The notes below the pieces were generated by a model. The model saw only the letters and a list, made by a program, of their open reading frames with translations, had not been told where the DNA came from and did not search any database. A stretch of 64,000 nt of DNA, taken from NCBI GenBank assembly GCA_035939575.1, contig DASZFS010000389.1, forward strand, positions 1 through 64,000. The letters are read 5' to 3'. Both the position numbers and the translations under genes were made by a program. Shown here piece by piece: positions 15,929 through 25,509 of the stretch (the stretch's first letter is position 1; the number at the start of each line of letters is the position of its first letter). This DNA is from DATKHR01 sp035939575 (GTDB lineage Bacteria; Acidobacteriota; Vicinamibacteria; Vicinamibacterales; CAVVIG01).

Positions 15929-18900
15929 TTACTCGGTCTCGTCAAAGTCAGCCTCAGGCGTTGGCAGCACGTCGCGCTCGGCGGCTATCCAGACATAAAG
16001 CGTAGGCAGCAGGAAGATGCTCATGACGAGATCCGCGACCAGGCCTCCCACGATGACAATGGCGAACGGCCGCTGGGAGTCGGACCCGATGTCGTGCGAG
16101 AGCGCGGCGGGGAGCAGGCCCAGCGTCGCCACGAGCATCGTCATCATGATCGGCCGCAACCGCAGGATTGCGCCCTCGACCGCTGCATCCATGATCGTGT
16201 GGCCGCGCGCGCGCAGCTGGTTGATGTACTCGAGCATGATGACGCCGGTCTGCACCGACACGCCAAACAGCGCCAGAAAGCCTACGCCGGACGACACGCT
16301 GAAGTTCGTACCCGTCACGAGCAGCGCCAGCAGCCCGCCGATTCGCGCCATGGCGACGTTGCCGAGGATGAGGAGCGCCCATTTGAAGGAGCTGAACATC
16401 GTGTACAGGATGATGAAGATCACGAGCACGGTTATCGGGATGACGACCAGGAGACGGCGCTCCGACCGCTGCTGGCTCTCGTACTCGCCGGCCCATGAAA
16501 TTCGATAACCGGCGGGCAGCTTGACCTGCGCGTTGACCCTCCGGATGGCCTCTTCCACGCTGCTTCCCAGGTCCCGGCCGCGCACGCTGTACTTGATCGC
16601 GACATACCGCGAATTCTCCTCGCGATAGATCTCGCTGGCGCCGTCCTTCATCTCGATGTTGGCGAGTTGGGCGATGGCCACGCGCTCACCCGTCGGAGCG
16701 ACGAGCCGGATGCGCTCGATCGCCTCCCTGGTGTCGCGGTATGGCTCGAGGTACCGCATGACGAGGTCATAGCGTTGTTCGCCCTGGAGCACTTGCGTGA
16801 TCGCCTGACCGCCTACTGCTGTCTGGATCGCATCCTGAACGTCGGCGACATTGATTTGATAGCGGCGGGCCTGCTTCCGATCCACCACGAGATTCAGGTT
16901 GGGCTGTCCGACGACTCGAAAGAGGCCGAGGTCCTGGATGCCGGGAATCCGTCGCATGATCCCGACGATCTCGTCGCCCTTCGCTTCGAGCAGCCGGAGG
17001 TCGTCGCCGTAGATCTTCACGGCCAGCTGCCCCTTGACGCCGCTGACCGCTTCTTCCATGTTGTCGGCAATCGGTTGAGAGAAGTTCCAGATGACGCCTG
17101 GGATCTTCTCGAGCTCGCGAGCCATCGCCGCGATGAGCGCGTCCTTTTCCTTGTGGAACACGGGCCGCCAGAGCTCTTTGGGCTTCAGATCGACGAAGTA
17201 CTCTGTATTGAAGAAGCCCGTCGTGTCGGTGCCGTCATCCGGCCGGCCGACCTGGCTCGTCGCGACCGTGACCTCGGGAAACGATGCGAGCTGCGCGCGC
17301 GCCTGATTGGCCAGGCGGATGCCCTCATCGGGTCCCGTGCTGGGCGCGAGGGTGCCGCGCACCCAGACAGCTCCTTCGTCGAGATGCGGCAGAAACTCTG
17401 AGCCGATGACGCCGCTCAGCGCGAGGTATAGGGCCGCCACGAGCCCTGCCGCGCCGACGCCGACGGTGAGCCAGCGCCGGTGGATCGCCCAGCGCAGTGC
17501 GCTCCGGTAACGCTCCGTCAGCCAGGTCAACACGGGATTCCGCCACTCGCGCGCCCCGCTCCGGAACAGCACACTGGCCAACACCGGCGCGACGAGCATC
17601 GAGAAGATCAGCGCACCCATGAGCGCGAACGCGACCGTCCAGGCCATCGGCTTGAAGAGCCGGCCCTCCACCCGCTGCAGCGTGAAGATCGGCAGATACG
17701 CGGTGATGATGATCGCAATCGCATAGAAGACCGGGCGCTGCACCTCGTGGGCCGCCTCGCGAATCCGAACCATCGGCGACGCGGCCGTCACGTCCCGGCG
17801 GCCGAGATGCCTGACGATGTTTTCGACCATGACGACCGCGCCGTCGACCACCATGCCGAAGTCGAGCGCGCCGAGGGAGAGCAGATTGGCGGGAATCTGT
17901 CGCAGGTCGAGGCAAATCGCGGCAAACAGGAGCGAAAACGGAATCGTGAGGGCGACAATGAGCGCGCCACGGGCGTTGCCGAGAAAGATGAACAGGATGA
18001 CGACGACCAGGATGATGCCCTCGGTCAAGTTGTGCAGCACGGTGCGGGTCGTGTAGTGCACCAGATCGCTGCGATCGAGGAACGGCACGATCTTTACGCC
18101 TGGCGGTAGAAAGTGATCGTTCAGCTCCTGGACTTTTGCCTCTATGCCCTTCAGCGTGGAATCCGCTTCGGCTCCCTTCCGCAGGAGCGCGATGCCCTCC
18201 ACGACATCGTCGTCATCGAGGATCCGACCGTCCGCGCGATGGATCGCCTTGCCGTTTCGGCCCAGCCGAATCTTGGCTCCCTGTGCCACCTCGGCGATGT
18301 CCTTCACCCGAAGCGCGGTGCCGTTCTGCGTCTTGATGACCGTGTCCTCGATGTCACGGACGTTGGTGACGAGGCCGACCGCGCGCACATTGACCTGCTG
18401 GAGGCCTTCCTGAATGAAGCTTCCCCCGGCATTTACATTGTTGCCGGCGAGCTGCTGCTCGACCTGAGCGATCGTCAGACCGTAGGAAACCAGCCTGTTT
18501 GGATCGACGCGCACCTGATACTCGCGGGTCATGCCGCCGAGGCTCGACACGTCGACGACATTCGGGACGGACTTGAACTGCTTCTCGAGCACCCAGTCTT
18601 CCAGGGCTTTCAGCTCCATCACGTCGTAGGCGGGATTGGTACTGCGCAGGGTATAGAAATAAATCTGACCCACCGGGCTCCAGTCGGTGCCCATTACCGG
18701 CGTGAGGTTCTGCGGCAGCGCGACCTGTGACAGCCGCTCGAGCACTTTCTGCCGGTTCCAGTCGTTCTCGGATTGATCGTCGAAAATGAGCATCACGCTC
18801 GACAAGCCGAAGAGCGACGTGGACCGCAGGTGTTCCAGGTGGGGCAGACCATTCATCACGATCTCAATGGGAATCGTGACCTGCTGCTCCACCTCCTCGG

Positions 18901-19072
18901 CCGCGCGGCCGGGCCACTGCGTGATGATCGCCACGTAGTTGTTCGCGACGTCCGGATACGCCTCGACCGGCAGGTTATGGAACGACACGATGCCCCAGAC
19001 GAACAAGAGCAGCGCGGTCGCCAAGACTAGCACGCGGCTGCGCAGCGCGAAATCAATCAGCCGACGGATCAT
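15929..19072 (-). CDS. HME-type RND efflux pump, inner-membrane permease (copy 1)
   Basis: The 1047-residue protein is a full-length heavy-metal-efflux (CzcA/CusA-like) RND permease, with the N-terminal RSRVLVLATALLLFVWGIVSF and PVEAYPDV signature. The TM4 acidic triad Asp404/Asp410/Glu417 (DFGMVVDGAVVMVE) has the spacing CzcA uses for proton coupling. I do not see a CusA-like methionine relay, so the metal is not assignable. The ATG has an RBS (GGGAG, 5 bp) and overlaps the lipoprotein gene by 20 bp. It is closely similar along its length to the copies at 20508-23651 and 26153-29290; no adaptor or outer-membrane gene is dedicated to it. Confidence 0.9.
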   Translation of the reverse strand: MIRRLIDFALRSRVLVLATALLLFVWGIVSFHNLPVEAYPDVANNYVAIITQWPGRAAEEVEQQVTIPIEIVMNGLPHLEHLRSTSLFGLSSVMLIFDDQSENDWNRQKVLERLSQVALPQNLTPVMGTDWSPVGQIYFYTLRSTNPAYDVMELKALEDWVLEKQFKSVPNVVDVSSLGGMTREYQVRVDPNRLVSYGLTIAQVEQQLAGNNVNAGGSFIQEGLQQVNVRAVGLVTNVRDIEDTVIKTQNGTALRVKDIAEVAQGAKIRLGRNGKAIHRADGRILDDDDVVEGIALLRKGAEADSTLKGIEAKVQELNDHFLPPGVKIVPFLDRSDLVHYTTRTVLHNLTEGIILVVVILFIFLGNARGALIVALTIPFSLLFAAICLDLRQIPANLLSLGALDFGMVVDGAVVMVENIVRHLGRRDVTAASPMVRIREAAHEVQRPVFYAIAIIITAYLPIFTLQRVEGRLFKPMAWTVAFALMGALIFSMLVAPVLASVLFRSGAREWRNPVLTWLTERYRSALRWAIHRRWLTVGVGAAGLVAALYLALSGVIGSEFLPHLDEGAVWVRGTLAPSTGPDEGIRLANQARAQLASFPEVTVATSQVGRPDDGTDTTGFFNTEYFVDLKPKELWRPVFHKEKDALIAAMARELEKIPGVIWNFSQPIADNMEEAVSGVKGQLAVKIYGDDLRLLEAKGDEIVGIMRRIPGIQDLGLFRVVGQPNLNLVVDRKQARRYQINVADVQDAIQTAVGGQAITQVLQGEQRYDLVMRYLEPYRDTREAIERIRLVAPTGERVAIAQLANIEMKDGASEIYREENSRYVAIKYSVRGRDLGSSVEEAIRRVNAQVKLPAGYRISWAGEYESQQRSERRLLVVIPITVLVIFIILYTMFSSFKWALLILGNVAMARIGGLLALLVTGTNFSVSSGVGFLALFGVSVQTGVIMLEYINQLRARGHTIMDAAVEGAILRLRPIMMTMLVATLGLLPAALSHDIGSDSQRPFAIVIVGGLVADLVMSIFLLPTLYVWIAAERDVLPTPEADFDETE

Positions 19073-19772
19073 CGACGCTCCCTGCAGGCAGGCGCATGGT
19101 CTCCGATAGTGGGGCGCCGCCGGCGGGCGACGAGCGGTGTTCCATCAGCACGGTGAGGCGTGCGTCGCCGGCTTCGAGCGACACCGATGCGTTGGTCACG
19201 TCGTACCCGGGTCTCGTGGCGCGCAACTCCAGCTTCCCGGGCGCCAGGCCAGCCAGCTCGTAGCCGCCGTCCCGATCGGTCATCACCGACTTGCCGGTAT
19301 CCGGTCCGCTGACCACCTCGAGCCTCACCGTGGCGACGGGCCGCAGCGCGCCTTTGTCTTCCGTCAGGGCGCGACCGCTCAGGACGGCCAGCACCTGCCC
19401 GGGACCAGTCCGACTCAAGCGCACCATCCGATGCGCCGACAGGGATAGGTAGTCCGCGACGATCTCGGCGTCCCCAAGGTCCCCCGCGGCCTCAACGATC
19501 CCCGGGCTGGAGATACGCGCGCCGGGGACGCCAGACAGGTGCCACGCGGCTTCGCGGGTGACATCCCGCGGGGCCTGGCTGGCGTCACGAGAGAGCGCGA
19601 GCAAGCGGCATTGCACGCCTCGGGCGATCGGCCCGCAGGTCAGGCGCACGGCGGCGATGGAGAGCGCCGCTCGCGACGCGTCGCGCCCGCAACCAGGCAG
19701 CGTGAGCAGGGTCAGACCGATCAGGTATCTGGGCAGCCTGCCGATCGCCAGCTGCACGGCGTGTTCCGACAT
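19053..19772 (-). CDS. Lipoprotein with carboxypeptidase-regulatory-like domain; N-terminus resembles the LuxR-NHLP protein
   Basis: The 239-residue protein has a lipobox-type signal (YLIGLTLLTLPGC, Cys at 28) and a central beta region. A carboxypeptidase regulatory-like/CNA-B fold follows at about 145-215 (ATVRLEVVSGPDTGKSVMTDRDGGYELAGLAPGKLELRATRPGY). Its first 13 residues (MSEHAVQLAIGRL) align with MSQRGVQLVIGKL of the LuxR-type gene at 23632-24102, and the DNA around the start is also alike. This suggests that a duplicated regulator start was captured as the n-region of a new signal peptide. It overlaps RND copy 1 by 20 bp. Function is unknown; a pump-associated periplasmic protein is a guess from position. 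Confidence 0.65.
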   Translation of the reverse strand: MSEHAVQLAIGRLPRYLIGLTLLTLPGCGRDASRAALSIAAVRLTCGPIARGVQCRLLALSRDASQAPRDVTREAAWHLSGVPGARISSPGIVEAAGDLGDAEIVADYLSLSAHRMVRLSRTGPGQVLAVLSGRALTEDKGALRPVATVRLEVVSGPDTGKSVMTDRDGGYELAGLAPGKLELRATRPGYDVTNASVSLEAGDARLTVLMEHRSSPAGGAPLSETMRLPAGSVDDPSAD

Positions 19773-19881
19773 GCTCGTTTGTCCTCACTCTGTCGGCCGG
19801 CCATCGCGGAGGCAGGCGCACCGATGCGCACACTCCCGCCGTGGAGCCAACCTTCTCTTTCCCGAAACTGTCAGTGAGCGG

Positions 19882-20511
19882 TTACGTGAGGCTGGCGGAC
19901 AGAGGAGGGCCCCGAGGCGCGGGCAGCGCCAGGAAGGCCGGGCCGACAACCGCGGACACGCTGGGACGGCGAATCCGGGTTGACACGACCGGCGGCTCAC
20001 GCCGGCGACCGGGCGCCGCGACTTGCGGCGCGGCGGGGCCAACCGCCGCCAGCCCATCCCGCGCCGCGTTCACGACCGTCGTCTCCGGCGACAGGTCCCG
20101 CGACGGCGCCGGGCGCTCCTCTGTGAAGTGCCCGCGGCCGTCGTTGAGCCAAATCACGACGTGGTTCGAGGAGGTCGCCACGACCAAATCGGTGTCCCCG
20201 TCGTGGTCGACATCGCTGGTGGCGACACTGACGGCGTCGAGGTTCAACGCGACCGCGTCACGCGATCCGGACAGCGTGAGCACGACGCGTGAACCGTCGC
20301 GGCCATCCTGAATGAGGGCCACATCGGGGCGTCCGTCCGCGTCAAAATCTGCCGCGGCGCGCTGCGGCAGCGCGCGCGCGACATAGGGCGCGAACGCTCC
20401 ACGTGCCGGACGGTCCGCGCCCCACCGCGCGCCGGCGAGGAGGCACATGCCGAGCGAGAGCCACGCGAGTCGCCGGAGCATCAATTGCGGCGAGGGCGTC
20501 TCTTTGCTCAT
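19882..20511 (-). CDS. Secreted VCBS/EF-hand-like repeat protein (copy 1)
   Basis: The 209-residue protein has an N-terminal hydrophobic segment (LAWLSLGMCLLAGARWG). It carries two metal-binding-type loops of FG-GAP/VCBS character, DFDADGRPD (55-63) and DVDHDGDTD (100-108), plus WLNDGRGHF. Such loops usually bind Ca2+. The last 60 residues are Pro/Arg-rich and end LALPAPRGPPLSASLT. The ATG overlaps the stop of RND copy 2 by 4 bp (ATGA), so it is cotranslated with the pump. A clear paralogue lies at 24267-24872 and a more distant one at 31833-32561. Confidence 0.7.
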   Translation of the reverse strand: MSKETPSPQLMLRRLAWLSLGMCLLAGARWGADRPARGAFAPYVARALPQRAAADFDADGRPDVALIQDGRDGSRVVLTLSGSRDAVALNLDAVSVATSDVDHDGDTDLVVATSSNHVVIWLNDGRGHFTEERPAPSRDLSPETTVVNAARDGLAAVGPAAPQVAAPGRRREPPVVSTRIRRPSVSAVVGPAFLALPAPRGPPLSASLT

Positions 20512-23500
20512 GACTCGGTTTCGTCGAAGTCGGCGTCGGGCGTCGGCAATACGTCGCGATCACCCGCGCACCACACGTAGAGCGTCGGCAGCAGCACGAG
20601 GTTGATCGTCATGCCGACCATGAGGCCGCCGACGATGACGATCGCGAAGGGGCGCTGGGAGTCCGATCCGATCCCGTGCGACATCGCCGCCGGCAGGAGA
20701 CCCAACGTCGCGACGAGCGTCGTCATCAGGATTGGACGCAGCCGCAGAATCGCGCCTTCCACGGCGGCATCGGCGATCGAATGCCCGCGCGCCCGCAGCT
20801 GGTTGATGTACTCGAGCATGATTACGCCGGTCTGCACCGAGACGCCAAACAGCGCCAGGAAGCCGACGCCGGACGACACGCTGAAATGCGTGCCGGTCAC
20901 GAGCAGGGCCAGCAGGCCGCCGAGTGGCGCCATCGCCATGTTCGCCAGCATCAGGAGCGCCCACTTGTAGAAGTTGAACATCGTGTAGAGGATCATCACG
21001 ATGATCAGAATCGTCAGCGGCAGCACGATGGCCAGGCGCCGCTGGGATCGCTGCTGGCTGGCATATTCGCCTGCCCAGTCGATCCGGTATCCCGTCGGCA
21101 AGGTGACCTGCTCCTGGATCTTCCTGATGGCCTCCTCGACGGTGCTCCCCAGATCGCGGCCGCGGACGCTGTACTTGACGGCGATGTACCGGGAATTGCC
21201 CTCGCGATAGATCTCATTTGCCCCGTCGGACACGTTGATCACACACAGCTGCGCGAGCGCGACGCGCTCGCCGGTCGGTGTGACCAGCCTGATGCGCTCG
21301 ATCGCCTCCTTGGTGTTGCGGTACTCGGGGAGATACCGCATGACGAGGTCGAATCGCTGCTCGCCCTGCAACACCTGGCTGAATGCCGTGCCACCCACGG
21401 CCGTCTGGATGGCGTCCTGCACATCCGCGACGCTGATCTGATAGCGGGCGGCCTGCTGCCGGTCCACGACGAGATTGAGGTTCGGCTGCCCGACGACGCG
21501 GAACAGCCCGAGGTCCTCGATTCCCTTGATCCCGCGCATGATGCCGACGATCTGGTCGCCCTTGGCCTCGAGCGTTCTCAAGTCCTCCCCGTACAACTTG
21601 ACCGCGAGCTCGCCTTTCACCCCGCTCACGGCCTCTTCCATGTTGTCCGCGATCGGCTGTGAGAAGTTCCACAGCACGCCTGGAAGCTTTTCCAGCTCGT
21701 GATCCATCGCGCCGATCAACTGCTCCTTGTCCTGGTGGAAGATCGACCGCCACTGTTCCTTGGGCTTGAGATCGACGAAGTACTCGGTGTTGAAGAATCC
21801 GGTGGTGTCGGTCCCATCGTCGGGGCGGCCGACCTGGCTCACCGACACCGTCACTTCGGGGAATGAGGCCAGAACCAGACGCGCCTGGTTCATCAAGCGG
21901 ACGCCCTCGGTCTGTCCGGTGCTCGGCGCAAGGGTGCCACGCACCCAGATCGCGCCTTCATCGAGGTGCGGCAGGAACTCGGAGCCGACAATACCGCTTG
22001 TCGCCACGAAGACGCTCACCGCCAGGCATGCGGCTGCCACGCCCACGGTCAGCCATCGCCGCTGGATCGCCGCCCGCACGGTCCGCCGGTATCGTTCGCG
22101 CACGAAGGTCAGGACGGGGTTCCGCCACTCAGTCGCGCCTTCCCGGAAGAACAGGCTGGAGAGCACAGGCGCCACGAGCATCGAGAAGATGAGCGCGCCG
22201 AGCAGCGCAAAGGCGACGGTCCACGCCATCGGCTTGAATAGGCGGCCTTCGACCCGCTGCAGCGTAAAGATCGGCAGATACGCCGTGATGATGATGGCGA
22301 TCGCATAGAAGACCGGACGCTGCACTTCGTGCGCGGACTCCCGGATCCGGGCGAGCACCGGCTTGGTGACGTCGCGGCGTCCGAGATGCCGCACGATGTT
22401 CTCGACCATCACCACCGCGCCATCGACGACCATTCCGAAGTCCAGCGCGCCGAGCGAGAGCAGATTGGCGGGAATCTGCCGCAGGCTGAGGCAGATGGAG
22501 GCAAAGAGCAGCGAAAACGGGATCGTGAGCGCCACGATGAGCGCGCCGCGCGCGTTCCCAAGGAACAGGAACAGCACGATCACGACCAGGATGATGCCCT
22601 CGGTGAGGTTGTGCAGCACCGTGTGGGTCGTGTAGTGCACGAGATCACTGCGGTCCAGGTGGGGCACGACCTTGACGCCTGGCGGCAGGAGATGCGTGTT
22701 GAGCTCAACGACCTTCGCCTCGATTGCCTGGAGCGTCGAGTCCGACTCCGCGCCCTTTCGGAGCAGGACGATGCCCTCCACGACGTCGGCGTTGTCGACG
22801 AGGTGGCCATCAGCGCGGTGAATGGTCTTGCCGACCTGACCCAGGCGGATCTTTGCCCCCTGGGTGACGTTCGCGATGTCCTTCACTCGCAGCGGCGTCC
22901 CGGTCTGCGACTTGAGCCCGGTCTGCTCGATGTCCTGGACCCTGGTGACAAGCCCCACCGCGCGCACGTTGATTTGTTGAAGGCCTGCCTCGATGAAGCT
23001 CCCGCCCGCATTCACGTTGTTGTTCGCGAGCTGTTGCTCGACCTGTCCGATGGTGAGGCCATAGGCCACCAGCTTGTTCGGATCGACGCGCACCTGGTAC
23101 TCACGGGTCGTGCCGCCGAGACTGACGACGTCGACGACGTTTGGGACGGACTTGAACTGCTTCTCGAGCGTCCAGTCTTGAAGCGCCTTCAGCTCCATCT
23201 CGTCGTATGCCGGGTTCGTGCTGCGCAGCGTGTACCAGTAAATCTGCCCGACGGGGCTCCAGTCGGTGCCCATCTGCGGCTGCAGGTTCTGCGGCAGGTT
23301 GACCTGGGAGAGCCGCTCCAGGACCTTCTGGCGGTTCCAATCGTTCTCGGACTCATCGTCGAAGATGAGCATCACGCTCGAGAGCCCGAACAGCGTTGTC
23401 GATCGGAGGTGCTCGAGGTGGGGAAGCCCATTCATGACGATCTCGATCGGGATCGTGACCTGCTGCTCCACCTCTTCGGCCGCACGGCCGGGCCATTGGG

Positions 23501-23651
23501 TGATGACCTGGACGTAATTGTTGGCGACGTCCGGGTAGGCTTCGATCGGCAATGCGTGGAACGAGATGACCCCCCAGATGAGCAGCAGGAGCCCGAGCGC
23601 CAGCACCAGGAACCGCTTATCGAGCGCAAAATCAACGAGGCCGCGGATCAT
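20508..23651 (-). CDS. HME-type RND efflux pump, inner-membrane permease (copy 2)
   Basis: This full-length (1047 residues from ATG 23651) HME-RND permease has the same landmarks as copy 1, including the TM4 triad Asp/Asp/Glu in DFGMVVDGAVVMVE and the periplasmic stretch GRPDDGTDTTGFFNTEYFVDLKP. I prefer ATG 23651 over the GTG 6 bp upstream because AGGAG lies 5 bp before it. The start lies within the 3' end of the LuxR-type gene (20-26 bp overlap), and the stop overlaps the VCBS-like gene, so regulator, pump and secreted protein form a tight unit. High similarity to copy 1 indicates tandem duplication. Confidence 0.9.
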   Translation of the reverse strand: MIRGLVDFALDKRFLVLALGLLLLIWGVISFHALPIEAYPDVANNYVQVITQWPGRAAEEVEQQVTIPIEIVMNGLPHLEHLRSTTLFGLSSVMLIFDDESENDWNRQKVLERLSQVNLPQNLQPQMGTDWSPVGQIYWYTLRSTNPAYDEMELKALQDWTLEKQFKSVPNVVDVVSLGGTTREYQVRVDPNKLVAYGLTIGQVEQQLANNNVNAGGSFIEAGLQQINVRAVGLVTRVQDIEQTGLKSQTGTPLRVKDIANVTQGAKIRLGQVGKTIHRADGHLVDNADVVEGIVLLRKGAESDSTLQAIEAKVVELNTHLLPPGVKVVPHLDRSDLVHYTTHTVLHNLTEGIILVVIVLFLFLGNARGALIVALTIPFSLLFASICLSLRQIPANLLSLGALDFGMVVDGAVVMVENIVRHLGRRDVTKPVLARIRESAHEVQRPVFYAIAIIITAYLPIFTLQRVEGRLFKPMAWTVAFALLGALIFSMLVAPVLSSLFFREGATEWRNPVLTFVRERYRRTVRAAIQRRWLTVGVAAACLAVSVFVATSGIVGSEFLPHLDEGAIWVRGTLAPSTGQTEGVRLMNQARLVLASFPEVTVSVSQVGRPDDGTDTTGFFNTEYFVDLKPKEQWRSIFHQDKEQLIGAMDHELEKLPGVLWNFSQPIADNMEEAVSGVKGELAVKLYGEDLRTLEAKGDQIVGIMRGIKGIEDLGLFRVVGQPNLNLVVDRQQAARYQISVADVQDAIQTAVGGTAFSQVLQGEQRFDLVMRYLPEYRNTKEAIERIRLVTPTGERVALAQLCVINVSDGANEIYREGNSRYIAVKYSVRGRDLGSTVEEAIRKIQEQVTLPTGYRIDWAGEYASQQRSQRRLAIVLPLTILIIVMILYTMFNFYKWALLMLANMAMAPLGGLLALLVTGTHFSVSSGVGFLALFGVSVQTGVIMLEYINQLRARGHSIADAAVEGAILRLRPILMTTLVATLGLLPAAMSHGIGSDSQRPFAIVIVGGLMVGMTINLVLLPTLYVWCAGDRDVLPTPDADFDETES

Positions 23652-24102
23652 CGCCACTCCTCATGAAGGCGCCTTCGATCGCGCACCGGACGAGCTGCGA
23701 GCGCCGGCGCACGCGCGCCTTGTGAAAGAGCTGCTGCACCGTTGCCTTGACCGCGCTCTCGGAGACGCCCTCCGCGGTCGCGATCTCCTTGTTGCTCAAG
23801 CCTTCACACACCTTTGCGAGCACCCGCTCCTGCCGTTGGGTCAAATGTTTCGACAGGCGCGGGCTCACCCGCTCGGACGTGACGCTCATCACGCCATGCA
23901 GGCGGCGGTTGATCCGCTTCGCCGTCGTTGACCACATGCGCGGATCGGTTTCGACCAGCGCCGCCATCTCGGTCTCGTTCAACTCAATTCCCTGCCCGCG
24001 CAGATCCGCAAGGCACGCTCTCGCCTGCGCCTTGAAGCGCTGCCGAAATTCCGCGTCTGTCAGCAGTTTGCCGATCACCAGCTGCACGCCCCGTTGCGAC
24101 AT
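23632..24102 (-). CDS. LuxR-type regulator with NHLP-leader-like N-terminal domain
   Basis: The 156-residue protein has a C-terminal GerE/LuxR helix-turn-helix (about 87-147: LTQRQERVLAKVCEGLSNKEIATAEGVSESAVKATV...QLVRCAI). There is no receiver domain. The first ~70 residues (VQLVIGKLLTDAEFRQRFKAQARACLADLRGQGIELNETEMAAL) resemble the nitrile-hydratase-leader-like (NHLP, Os1348/Franean1_4349-type) peptides of RiPP systems in the pattern GxLLTDAxFRxxFxxxxxxxLxxL. That comparison is from memory and needs an HMM check. It directly precedes and overlaps RND copy 2, so it probably regulates the pump operon. Confidence 0.72.
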   Translation of the reverse strand: MSQRGVQLVIGKLLTDAEFRQRFKAQARACLADLRGQGIELNETEMAALVETDPRMWSTTAKRINRRLHGVMSVTSERVSPRLSKHLTQRQERVLAKVCEGLSNKEIATAEGVSESAVKATVQQLFHKARVRRRSQLVRCAIEGAFMRSGDDPRPR

Positions 24103-24266
24103 GCTCGTACGTCCTTACTCGTGGTTTTCGTTTGCACACCCGTCGGTCCAGATCGCTGCCCGGCCGGCGTCACGATGTCGGACGATCGGCGGACAGTGCT
24201 GCACACGCGCGCCGGCGCACACGCCTGCGCCGTCCCGCCAGCATCTCTGGGCGCGTCAGCGCGCGA

Positions 24267-24872
24267 CTACTTCGGCGGGGTCGTGAGAGGGGGGCCGCGG
24301 AGCGAGGGAAGCGACAGGAAGCTCAGGCCGACAGCGAGCGGAGCGGTCGGGGGGCGAACTCTGGCCGCCACGACGGCCGTCTCATGACGACGACCGGACG
24401 CAACGATTTGCGGTACGGTGGGGCCAACCGCCAGCAGCTCATCTCGCAGGGCGTTCGAGAACGCTGTCGCAGGGGACAGGTCCTGCGAGGGCGACGGCGG
24501 CTCCTCCATGAAGTGCCCGCGGCCGTCGTTGATCCAGACCACGACCCGATTCGAGGAGGTCGCCACCACCAGGTCGGCGTCCCCGTCGTGGTCGATGTCG
24601 TTGGCCGCGACGCTGACCGCGTCCGTGCTCAACGCGATCGCGTCACGCGACCCGGACAGCGTGACGACGACGCGCGAACCGTCGCGGCCGTCCTGAATGA
24701 CCGCGACATCAGGGTGTCCGTCCGCGTCGAAGTCAGCTGCGGCGCGTTGGGGAAGAATCGGCGCTACATACGGGACGAACGCCCCGCCTCCTGCCCAAGG
24801 CGCTGCGGGCCCCCGCGCGCCGGCAAAAAGGAGGAGTATTCCGAGCGACAGATGCGCAAATCTTCGGGGCAT
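24267..24872 (-). CDS. Secreted VCBS/EF-hand-like repeat protein (copy 2)
   Basis: The 201-residue protein has a signal peptide (RRFAHLSLGILLLFAGARG), loops DFDADGHPD (47-55) and DIDHDGDAD, WINDGRGHF, and a Pro-rich C-terminus ending LSLPSLRGPPLTTPPK. It is a clear paralogue of the protein at 19882-20511: long identical segments such as LPQRAAADFDADG and IQDGRDGSRVV. It is 164 bp upstream of the LuxR-type gene. No enzymatic motif is visible; a periplasmic metal- or Ca2+-binding accessory to the pumps is inferred from location alone. Confidence 0.7.
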   Translation of the reverse strand: MPRRFAHLSLGILLLFAGARGPAAPWAGGGAFVPYVAPILPQRAAADFDADGHPDVAVIQDGRDGSRVVVTLSGSRDAIALSTDAVSVAANDIDHDGDADLVVATSSNRVVVWINDGRGHFMEEPPSPSQDLSPATAFSNALRDELLAVGPTVPQIVASGRRHETAVVAARVRPPTAPLAVGLSFLSLPSLRGPPLTTPPK

Positions 24873-24924
24873 CGATAACGGTCAGGCGTCCGATCCGAAG
24901 GCGGTTGCCGAAACGCCCCCGGAA

Positions 24925-25509
24925 TTATCGCAAGTGAGCTGCGATCCGTTCCACGTATCTTTCGATAGCAGGTATGCCGCTGAAATCCAGCGGCGGCTTG
25001 TCGGGCGCAGGTCCAATGCTGTCGGCGATTCCGGTCGCCGTCTCTTCGGCATCACGCGTCGTCGAGGTGTGAAGCTCCAGCAGGCCGGCGCAGGCGTTCA
25101 GTCCATCTGCAACATCGATGTAGTGCTGGATCCGAGGCCGGTCGCCGATCTCGAACCAGAGCCGGTGATCGCTGTCGTCGTGCAGGATGTTGACGCGACC
25201 AAACGCGGCTCGAATCTGCGCCTTGTGCGCGGACCAGCTGGTAATCCGGATCATTCGCACAGAGATGTTGCTGCCGTCAGGCGCAGAGACCAGCGCTCCG
25301 TCAGCGTCCGAACGCCATGACCCCGGCACGGCAAACCGGCAGCCGTCGTGGAAGAGCAGCCGCCAGCCCGTCTTCAGCCTGACGCCCGGCGCCCGAGCGT
25401 CCGGCCGCGGCTCAGGTCTTTGTGCGTCCACGATACCGACGGTCGTCGCCGCGGCGACGAGGCTCGCGAGCAGAAAGCGCGCGACAGTGCTATGCGTCCG
25501 CGTGACCAC
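24925..25509 (-). CDS. Secreted protein of unknown function
   Basis: The 194-residue protein has an N-terminal signal sequence (TVARFLLASLVAAATTVGIVDA). The mature region contains LLFHDGCRFAVPGSWRSDADGALVSAPDGSNISVRMI, which recalls periplasmic domains of about 150 residues that begin with a CRF-VP-W pattern, but I cannot name the family. Two Cys (in DGC and NAC) could form a disulfide. The start overlaps the aldolase stop by about 20 bp. It lies inside the RND cluster between pump copy 3 and the VCBS-like copy 2. Confidence 0.65.
   Translation of the reverse strand: MVTRTHSTVARFLLASLVAAATTVGIVDAQRPEPRPDARAPGVRLKTGWRLLFHDGCRFAVPGSWRSDADGALVSAPDGSNISVRMIRITSWSAHKAQIRAAFGRVNILHDDSDHRLWFEIGDRPRIQHYIDVADGLNACAGLLELHTSTTRDAEETATGIADSIGPAPDKPPLDFSGIPAIERYVERIAAHLR

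Noticed and set aside
16490..17100. CusA-like methionine relay in RND copy 1
   Set aside because: The periplasmic segments expected to hold the three Met residues have Glu, Thr or Gly there, so copper/silver export is not supported by motif.
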